A DNA stretch of 11,706 nt from Pseudomonadota bacterium (lineage in GTDB: Bacteria > Pseudomonadota > Gammaproteobacteria > Burkholderiales > Thiobacillaceae), in NCBI GenBank assembly GCA_021821425.1, contig JAKACL010000067.1:1-11706 (forward strand), written 5' to 3'. The notes under the pieces were generated by a model that had not been told where the DNA came from, searched no databases, and saw only the letters and a program-made list of their open reading frames with translations. Shown in pieces: positions 6,682 to 11,706 of the stretch. Numbering within the stretch: position 1 is the stretch's first letter; each line of letters starts with the position of its first letter. A program made the translations under genes and the position numbers.

Positions 6682-7407
6682 TTATTGGACCTTGCAGTTG
6701 GCCTTGCGGTCGACCCCCAGGGTGCCCAGGGAAGACGACGCCTGAAAAGCCTTCTGGATTTGCGGCGTGGGCGGAATGGGTATCGGCGGCATGCCGGCTG
6801 CGGGCATGAGGCCCCACTGTCCTGCCGTGAACACGCCGCTGCCGCCCGCATTGGAAACCTGGACCGAACCTTCGGTCACACCGAAGAACACGCTACCCGC
6901 CTTTACCTGGGCGGCAATTTCAGGCGGCAGGCCTTCGAGCAGTTCCGGGCAGCCGCCATCGCAGGAAAGGATGATGAACTGGGTGCCGCGTATGCCGATG
7001 GTGCCGGCCGCCGTCCTGGCCTGGTAGGCGTCGGGGTTGCCGCGCTTGCCGATGGCGCCGGAGATGGCGCGCAGCCCGCCCTGCACGAGGCTGTAAGTCA
7101 TGGCATCGTTCTCGGGCTGGCTTTCCACGTAATTGTATTTGTCGAGCTTGATGCGGGTGCCGGGTTTCAGTACCAACTCGCTGCCGTCGGTAAAACGGAT
7201 GTGTGCAGTGGCACCCTTTTCCACGCTGACGGTCTCGCCCATCTTCAGGGTGGAGCCGGGACCGACAATCTTGCTGCCGCCGAACACTTTCTGCACATGC
7301 ACGGTGCCAGTGGCAGAGAGCAGCACACCATCGGCAAGGACGGCGCCGGCCAGCAGCAGAAAAAATATCGCGGACAGCCAGGATGTCAGGTAAGCGCTTT
7401 GCCGCAT
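6682..7407 (-). CDS. Periplasmic FecR-domain protein encoded inside the TPS operon
   Basis: A 241-residue exported protein. The open frame extends further upstream, but that part overlaps the tpsB gene and is unlike a protein start. The ATG at 7407-7405 begins a clear signal peptide (YLTSWLSAIFFLLLAGAVLA, cleavage after residue 25) and lies 4 bp after the tpsB stop. Residues 30-145 form a FecR domain: GTVHVQKVFGG, GETVSVEKGATAHIRFTDGSELVLKPGT and the typical YSLVQGGLRAISG...ARTAAGTIGIRGTQF run. It lacks the membrane-spanning helix and cytoplasmic anti-sigma part of true FecR, and no sigma factor gene is nearby. Three cysteines stand out: a CDGGC pair (149/153) and Cys238 near the end (NCKVQ). 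A proline-rich segment (MPPIPIPPTPQ, 206-216) precedes the tail. Likely a periplasmic accessory for the exoprotein or its transporter (inference). Confidence 0.82.
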   Translation of the reverse strand: MRQSAYLTSWLSAIFFLLLAGAVLADGVLLSATGTVHVQKVFGGSKIVGPGSTLKMGETVSVEKGATAHIRFTDGSELVLKPGTRIKLDKYNYVESQPENDAMTYSLVQGGLRAISGAIGKRGNPDAYQARTAAGTIGIRGTQFIILSCDGGCPELLEGLPPEIAAQVKAGSVFFGVTEGSVQVSNAGGSGVFTAGQWGLMPAAGMPPIPIPPTPQIQKAFQASSSLGTLGVDRKANCKVQ

Positions 7408-7411
7408 GATG

Positions 7412-8953
7412 TCAGAACCCCCAAACCAGGCTGGCATGGATACGCCCCGCCTCTTCGTCGCGCACGCCGCCGCCATCCAGCACATAGGCGGCATCAAGCT
7501 TGACCAGCGCGGAATCGGCGATGCGCAAACGCAAGCCCAGCCCCGTGCTGGCAATATCCGTATCCGCCCCGGTGACCTCGTCCGCCACCTGCCCGATGTC
7601 GGCAAAGCCGGCGAGGCGCAGCGCGGAATTGTTCTGCTTCAGCAGCACTGGGGTCGTCACCTCGACGCCAGCGCGCAAGCCGGACTCGCCCGCAATCTCG
7701 CGCTCCTCGAATCCCCGCACCGAAGCCGCGCCGCCGAGGCCAAAATCCTCGGCGCCAGGCAGCGGCTCGCTGCTCCATTGGCCATTGGCGGCAAACAGAA
7801 CCTCCCAGCCATTCTTGAATGATAGGTTATGGCTCAGGCTTGCACGTGCCACGCCGTAATCCCTCTCCTGCCCGCCGTTGGCGACGATGCGCGCCTCGCT
7901 TCCCAAGTGCGCCAGGCCGAGGTTGCGCGCATAGCTCAGCGCGAAGCGGGTCTGCGCTTCCGGGGTCAGGCGGCTGCCGCTGTAGGCAACGCTCAAAGGG
8001 GTAAGCGAATAGTCGGGGGTGATGTTCTGTTCGGTTTCTACCAGACGATAATCGAGGCCTGCGCTGAAGTTATGCTTGTAGTCGCCGATCGGCTCCAGGT
8101 TGTGCACATAGCGCGCGCCTGCCGCATAGCCTGCCGCCTGGTAGGCCAGGCTGCCGCCTGCCGCAGTAATGTTGCCGGACACGCTGGCGTAGCTGCCGGA
8201 AAGCTCGATGGCATCGCCCTGCGCCGGCAGCGGAATTTTCCAGTAGCCGCCGAGGATCTGCACATCTTCGGGGTGTTCCGCCGAAGTGATGGCCTGCACC
8301 GCCACCAACTGGTCGCGATTGAACACGTTGCCGTGGCTAAGCCCAGCACTCACACGCCAGTCGCCCCCGCTGCCTTCGCTGCCGTTGTTTTCGGCGCTGA
8401 CGAAACCGTGCCAGGGCTTGTCATCCTTGATCGCAACCTTCGCCTCGATTTCGCCCACCTGGCTGCCGGTATTGAGGGTGACCAGGGTTTGCTTGACGGC
8501 GCTCTCATTTGCCAGCGCCAGGCTGCGAGCCAGGCTGCGGGTGTTGGGCGAGCGGCCTTCACGCAGTTCCGGCAACGCGGTCAGGATGTTTGCACGGTCG
8601 TGATGCTGGCCCTCCTGGATATCGATGCGGGCCAGCTTGGCCTCGATGATCCTGAACCGGATCACCCCGCCAGTGACCTCCTGTTCCGGCACGGTCACCT
8701 GCACTGCGCCGAAGCCTGCCTCCTGGTACAGGGCCTGCAGCGCCAGGCGCGCCTGCTCGACGTCGGCGAAGCTGCGCTCGGATCCGGTATAGGGCTGCAC
8801 GCTGGCGTGGACGGCATCGGAAGCAAGCAGCGTGTTGCCGCTGATCTCAAAGGCGCGGATGGGAAAACGGACTTCCGCAGGCTCTGCCGCCAGCGCCATG
8901 GCAGAAACGGTCATCATGACTGCAGCAAGCAGGGCCTGGGGGCGGGTTGGCAT
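7412..8953 (-). CDS. Two-partner secretion outer-membrane transporter (TpsB; ShlB/FhaC/HecB family)
   Basis: A 513-residue Omp85-superfamily transporter that exports the TpsA protein encoded two genes later. Residues 1-23 are a signal peptide (MPTRPQALLAAVMMTVSAMALAA). POTRA 1 starts almost at once (PIRAFEISGNTLLASDAVHA, about 31-105) and POTRA 2 follows (about 106-176). The remainder is a 16-strand-type beta barrel with the conserved L6 loop motif VRGF at 412-415. The final residues, HASLVWGF, end in the phenylalanine needed for outer-membrane insertion. I chose the ATG at 8953-8951 because it gives a clean signal peptide; the open frame reaches an earlier ATG at 9031, but that would place 26 unlikely residues in front and fall upstream of the candidate transcription start. 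The Shine-Dalgarno is weak (GGA, 8 nt before the ATG). Only about ten residues lie between signal peptide and POTRA 1. Confidence 0.9.
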   Translation of the reverse strand: MPTRPQALLAAVMMTVSAMALAAEPAEVRFPIRAFEISGNTLLASDAVHASVQPYTGSERSFADVEQARLALQALYQEAGFGAVQVTVPEQEVTGGVIRFRIIEAKLARIDIQEGQHHDRANILTALPELREGRSPNTRSLARSLALANESAVKQTLVTLNTGSQVGEIEAKVAIKDDKPWHGFVSAENNGSEGSGGDWRVSAGLSHGNVFNRDQLVAVQAITSAEHPEDVQILGGYWKIPLPAQGDAIELSGSYASVSGNITAAGGSLAYQAAGYAAGARYVHNLEPIGDYKHNFSAGLDYRLVETEQNITPDYSLTPLSVAYSGSRLTPEAQTRFALSYARNLGLAHLGSEARIVANGGQERDYGVARASLSHNLSFKNGWEVLFAANGQWSSEPLPGAEDFGLGGAASVRGFEEREIAGESGLRAGVEVTTPVLLKQNNSALRLAGFADIGQVADEVTGADTDIASTGLGLRLRIADSALVKLDAAYVLDGGGVRDEEAGRIHASLVWGF

Positions 8954-8974
8954 GGGCAGGATCCAGTTATGCCC

Positions 8975-8996
8975 TATTGGCCATAGCCTGCCAATA
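8975..8996. promoter_or_regulatory. Perfect dyad TATTGGC-N8-GCCAATA in the tpsB leader (candidate operator)
   Basis: Seven-base arms at 8975-8981 and 8990-8996 match perfectly around CATAGCCT. The 22-bp size suits a dimeric DNA-binding regulator. It lies between the candidate transcription start of the TPS operon and the tpsB ATG. I cannot assign it to a known regulator; it does not match the CRP consensus. Confidence 0.45.
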
Positions 8997-9000
8997 AAGC

Positions 9001-9029
9001 GGGGTTTGAGCCATTCTATATAAAACCCC
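9001..9029. promoter_or_regulatory. Dyad GGGGTTT-N15-AAACCCC overlapping the candidate TPS -10 box (candidate operator)
   Basis: Perfect 7-bp arms at 9001-9007 and 9023-9029 enclose an A/T-rich spacer that contains the candidate minus-strand -10 hexamer (9013-9018). A protein bound here would block that promoter. It begins only 4 bp after the neighbouring TATTGGC dyad. Confidence 0.42.
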
Positions 9030-9042
9030 AAAAAGGTGTAAT
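9013..9042 (-). promoter_or_regulatory. Candidate sigma-70 promoter for the TPS operon
   Basis: On the minus strand ATTACA (9042-9037, 4 of 6 for -35) and TAGAAT (9018-9013, 5 of 6 for -10) are 18 bp apart. Transcription would start near 9006, about 50 bp before the tpsB ATG. Confidence 0.4.
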
Positions 9043-9091
9043 CAGCTACCCGGGCAGCAAGAATCCGGCCGGCTTCCGTTATTATCGCCGG

Positions 9092-11212
9092 ATGAGCTTC
9101 TCAGCCATACTCCGCCGTCTCGGCCTGGGCGCCCTGTTGCCCCTGGCGGCGGTCGCCGCCGGTCTGGTGCTCTACCAGGCCGACCCGGCGCCGGTTGAGG
9201 AACTGCGCAACGCGACTTTCGACCAGTACCAGCGCCTTTCCCCCCGCATCTATCACGACGCGCCGGTGCGGGTGGCCGACATTGACGACGAAAGCCTGGC
9301 GCGCCTGGGCCAGTGGCCGTGGCCGCGCACCCAGCTGGCCGCGCTGGTGCAGAAACTGCAGCAAAACGGTGCAGCGGCCGTGGTATTCGACGTCACCTTC
9401 CCGGAACCCGACCGCACCTCGCCGCAATCCATGCGCAGCATCTGGAAACCCACCCCGGCGCTGGATGCGCAGCTTGGCCGCCTGCCGGACCATGATGCGA
9501 TGTTCGCCAGGACCATCGCGCAAGGCAATGTGGTGCTGGCCTTTGCCCTCACCGACAAGGCCTCGACCGCCCCCCTGATCGCCAGCCGCTACACCGTGCG
9601 CGAAGAGGGCGGCATCCCGCTCGCCTACCTGCGCCACTTCGCCGGCAGCGTGGCTTCGCTGCCCATCCTGCAAACGGCGGCGGCAGGGAACGGCGCCTTC
9701 ACCTTCGTCTCGGATGGCGACGGCATCGTGCGGCGCGTGCCGCTGGTCATGAACCTGGACGGCAAACTGGTGCCCTCGCTCACGGCCGAGGCGCTGCGCG
9801 TCGCCCAGCATGCCGACACCTACGTGATCAACACCCTCGCCATTGGTGGCGGCGGCGTGCAGAGCGTGCAAATCGGCGACTTCGTCATTCCCACCACGCC
9901 GGACGGCGAGATGTGGCTGCACTACACCGAGGATGCGCCGCAGCGCACGCTGCCGGTGTGGAAAATCCTCGCCGGCGAAATCCCGCGCGGGGAAATCGAG
10001 GACCGCATCGTGCTCGTCGGCACCTCGGCCCAGGGCCTCAACGACCTGCGCTTCAGCCCCATGGGCGACTTCCCGGGCGTGGAGGCCCACGCCCATGCAC
10101 TGGAGCAGATCATCGGCGGGGAATTCCTGCACCGCCCGGACTGGGCTACCGGCCTCGAAATCATCGTGCTGGCCGCGGGCGGCCTGCTGATCGGCATGAT
10201 CGCGCTGCACACGCCCGCGCTGGTGTCGGCCCTGTTCCTGCTGCTTGGGCTGGGCGGCCTGGCCTGGGGCGGCTGGCACATGTTTTCCGCAGAGCACCTG
10301 CTGCTCGACACCGCCGTGCCGGGCATGACCGTGCTGCTCTCCTTCACGCTGTCCAGCGTGTATCGCCACGTATCCGCAGAGTTGCGCCAGCGCTGGGTGA
10401 AGCGCGCGTTCTCGCGCTACGTTTCGCCCAACCTCGTGGCCTATCTGGTCGACCATCCCGACAGCCTGCACCTGGGCGGACGCCGCCAGGAATGCAGCTT
10501 CATCTTCACCGACCTCGCCGGCTTCACCAACCTGATGGAAAAGATCGACCCCACCCAGGCGGTCGACCTGCTCAACCGTTATCTCGACGACATGATCGCC
10601 ATCGCCTTCAAGCATGAGGGTACACTCGACCGCATCGTCGGCGATGCCGTGGCAGTGATCTTTTCCGCGCCGCTCGAACAACCCGACCATCGCGCGCGCG
10701 CCTTCCGCTGTGCGCTGGAAATGAAGGAATTTTCCAACCGCTTCATGGCCGAGGCCAACGCGCGCGGCCTCGCCTTCGGCATGACCCGCATCGGCGTGCA
10801 TTCGGGCGAGGTGACGGTGGGCAACTTCGGCGGCTCGACCATATTCGATTACCGCGCGCTCGGCGACCCCATCAACACCGCCTCGCGCCTGGAAAGCGTG
10901 AACAAGCAGCTGGGCACGCAGATGTGCGTGTCCGCGGCCACGCTTTCCGGCTGTCCCGACGCGATCGCACGGCCGGTGGGCAAGCTGGTGCTGAAAGGCA
11001 AGAGCGAGCCGCTCATGGTGTACGAGCCGGTGGAGAAACCCGACCCCGAATATGAAGCCGCCTACAAGCTGCTGGCCGCCGAAAGCCCCGATGCCCAGGC
11101 CGCCCTCGAGGCCCTGGCCCAAGCACGCCCCAATGACCCGTTGCCCAAATTCCACCTGGCGCGCTTTGCCAACGGCCAGAAGGGCGAAGTCATCGTGTTC
11201 ACGCAGAAGTAA
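9092..11212 (+). CDS. CHASE2-domain membrane class III adenylate/guanylate cyclase
   Basis: A 706-residue membrane cyclase that would make cAMP or cGMP from ATP or GTP. A first membrane helix (10-29) leads into a large extracytoplasmic CHASE2 sensor domain (about 30-345; VRVADIDDESLARLGQWPWPR, VVFDVTFPEPD, RIVLVGTSAQGLNDLR). Three membrane helices follow (about 353-371, 374-395, 404-423). The cytoplasmic class III catalytic domain spans 465-615. Metal aspartates Asp474 (FTDLAGFT) and Asp518 (IVGDAV) and the transition-state pair Asn595/Arg599 (INTASR) are present. The purine-selecting positions are unusual: Arg514 where cyclases carry Lys, and Arg588 where they carry Asp or Thr. Residues 651-706 form the tail often seen in this family (AAYKLL, NDPLPKFHLARFANG). 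No alternative start exists upstream in frame, and no Shine-Dalgarno precedes the ATG. It is divergent from the TPS operon and convergent with the EAL gene, 5 bp away. Confidence 0.9.
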   Translation: MSFSAILRRLGLGALLPLAAVAAGLVLYQADPAPVEELRNATFDQYQRLSPRIYHDAPVRVADIDDESLARLGQWPWPRTQLAALVQKLQQNGAAAVVFDVTFPEPDRTSPQSMRSIWKPTPALDAQLGRLPDHDAMFARTIAQGNVVLAFALTDKASTAPLIASRYTVREEGGIPLAYLRHFAGSVASLPILQTAAAGNGAFTFVSDGDGIVRRVPLVMNLDGKLVPSLTAEALRVAQHADTYVINTLAIGGGGVQSVQIGDFVIPTTPDGEMWLHYTEDAPQRTLPVWKILAGEIPRGEIEDRIVLVGTSAQGLNDLRFSPMGDFPGVEAHAHALEQIIGGEFLHRPDWATGLEIIVLAAGGLLIGMIALHTPALVSALFLLLGLGGLAWGGWHMFSAEHLLLDTAVPGMTVLLSFTLSSVYRHVSAELRQRWVKRAFSRYVSPNLVAYLVDHPDSLHLGGRRQECSFIFTDLAGFTNLMEKIDPTQAVDLLNRYLDDMIAIAFKHEGTLDRIVGDAVAVIFSAPLEQPDHRARAFRCALEMKEFSNRFMAEANARGLAFGMTRIGVHSGEVTVGNFGGSTIFDYRALGDPINTASRLESVNKQLGTQMCVSAATLSGCPDAIARPVGKLVLKGKSEPLMVYEPVEKPDPEYEAAYKLLAAESPDAQAALEALAQARPNDPLPKFHLARFANGQKGEVIVFTQK

Positions 11213-11217
11213 GCGGT

Positions 11218-11706
11218 TCAGCGTCCGCAGCCGCGTTGCGCAATGTAGTCAAGCGCGTCGGCCTGGCTGAGCGGGCGCGCGTACAAATAGCCCTGGCCGT
11301 ATTTGCAACTGAGACTTTTCAGCGCCTCTTCGTCCGCCGCCTCCTCCACGCCCTCGGCAATGCAGTCCATGCCAAGCTCATGCGCCAGCGCGGCAATGGC
11401 ACGCACAATGCGACGGCCGTTGGCCTTGCCGCGCATGGCGCGCACGAAGGACTGGTCGATCTTGAGATTGTCGAGCGGCATGCGCTCAAGATAGCTGAGC
11501 GAGGAATAACCGGTGCCGAAATCGTCGATGGCGAGCAGCAAACCCAGCTCTTTCAGACGAAGCATGGCCTCGATAGCCAAGTCGGCGTTATCCATCATCA
11601 TGCTTTCGGTGATTTCCAGCTTGACCTGCTTGGGATCGACACCGGAATCGCGGATCACCGCCATGACCGTTTCTAGCTCCTCGGCGTCGAGCAGTTGGCG
11701 CGCGGA
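11218..11706 (-). CDS. C-terminal part of an EAL-domain protein (c-di-GMP phosphodiesterase; start outside window)
   Basis: The last 162 residues of a protein whose 5' end lies beyond base 11706. Visible EAL-domain landmarks, in order, are SARQL (just inside the window edge), KLEITES, LAIDDFGTGYSSLSYLERMP, LKIDQSFV, IAEGVEE and YGQGYLYARPL. The metal- and substrate-binding Glu, the Asp-Asp pair, the catalytic Lys and the late Glu and Gln are all present, so this part looks able to hydrolyse c-di-GMP to pGpG. The EAL signature itself and any upstream GGDEF, PAS or membrane domains cannot be seen. It converges on the cyclase gene with only 5 bp between stop codons, so there is no room for a terminator between them. 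Confidence 0.9.
   Translation of the reverse strand, partial: SARQLLDAEELETVMAVIRDSGVDPKQVKLEITESMMMDNADLAIEAMLRLKELGLLLAIDDFGTGYSSLSYLERMPLDNLKIDQSFVRAMRGKANGRRIVRAIAALAHELGMDCIAEGVEEAADEEALKSLSCKYGQGYLYARPLSQADALDYIAQRGCGR

Noticed and set aside
6674..6690. Plus-strand GGAGGA resembling a strong ribosome-binding site
   Set aside because: It lies on the strand opposite the operon, in the gap between the FecR and TpsA genes, and no supported plus-strand gene follows.
7408..7605. Upstream extension of the FecR-protein frame into tpsB
   Set aside because: The extension is out of frame with tpsB, lacks hydrophobic character, and would bury the obvious signal peptide that starts at 7407.
7829..8986. 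A 385-codon plus-strand frame opposite tpsB
   Set aside because: The minus strand encodes a full TpsB with VRGF motif and terminal Phe; the plus frame has no recognisable features.
8954..9031. Longer tpsB product starting at the ATG at 9031
   Set aside because: It would put 26 residues ahead of a good signal peptide and overlaps two dyads and the candidate promoter.
9101..11155. A 684-codon open frame antisense to the cyclase gene
   Set aside because: The sense strand encodes a clear CHASE2 cyclase. The antisense product is His/Gly/Ala-rich with no recognisable domain, as expected from GC-rich codon bias.

Overview
The window suggests a free-living Gram-negative proteobacterium, most likely a betaproteobacterium. 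The DNA is GC-rich, and it encodes a two-partner secretion (TPS) system, a periplasmic FecR-domain protein and several nucleotide second-messenger proteins. The taxonomic guess rests on general character only; no rRNA or other marker lies here. All genes but one are on the minus strand, packed tightly with short gaps or overlaps.

Layout, left to right. (1) 1-292: the 5' end of a membrane-anchored sensor protein, preceded in its own transcript by a periplasmic solute-binding protein (295-1050, TTG start with a good Shine-Dalgarno). (2) 1051-1211: an intergenic stretch with two mutually exclusive RNA hairpins and a third hairpin. (3) 1212-2866: a translationally coupled pair, a protein with two cyclic-nucleotide-binding folds plus rhodanese and an orphan ParA-type ATPase, sharing a 4-bp overlap. 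(4) 3016-8953: a three-gene TPS operon, outer-membrane transporter (TpsB), FecR-domain protein, 1213-residue exoprotein (TpsA). (5) 8954-9091: a divergent control region with two adjacent perfect dyads, one sitting over a candidate -10 box. (6) 9092-11212: a CHASE2-sensor class III nucleotide cyclase on the plus strand. (7) 11218-11706: the C-terminal part of an EAL-domain (c-di-GMP phosphodiesterase) protein, convergent with the cyclase.

Working model (inference): the TPS operon exports a large beta-helical exoprotein. It is flanked by a probable cyclic-nucleotide maker (CHASE2 cyclase, divergent from it) and a probable cyclic-nucleotide receptor (the cNMP-binding/rhodanese protein coupled to ParA, downstream of it on the same strand). 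This arrangement could be a cNMP-tuned surface-protein island with a ParA-type positioning ATPase. The sequence supports each family call well, but the functional link rests on gene order alone. No tRNA, rRNA, CRISPR array, insertion sequence, integrase or attachment site was seen.
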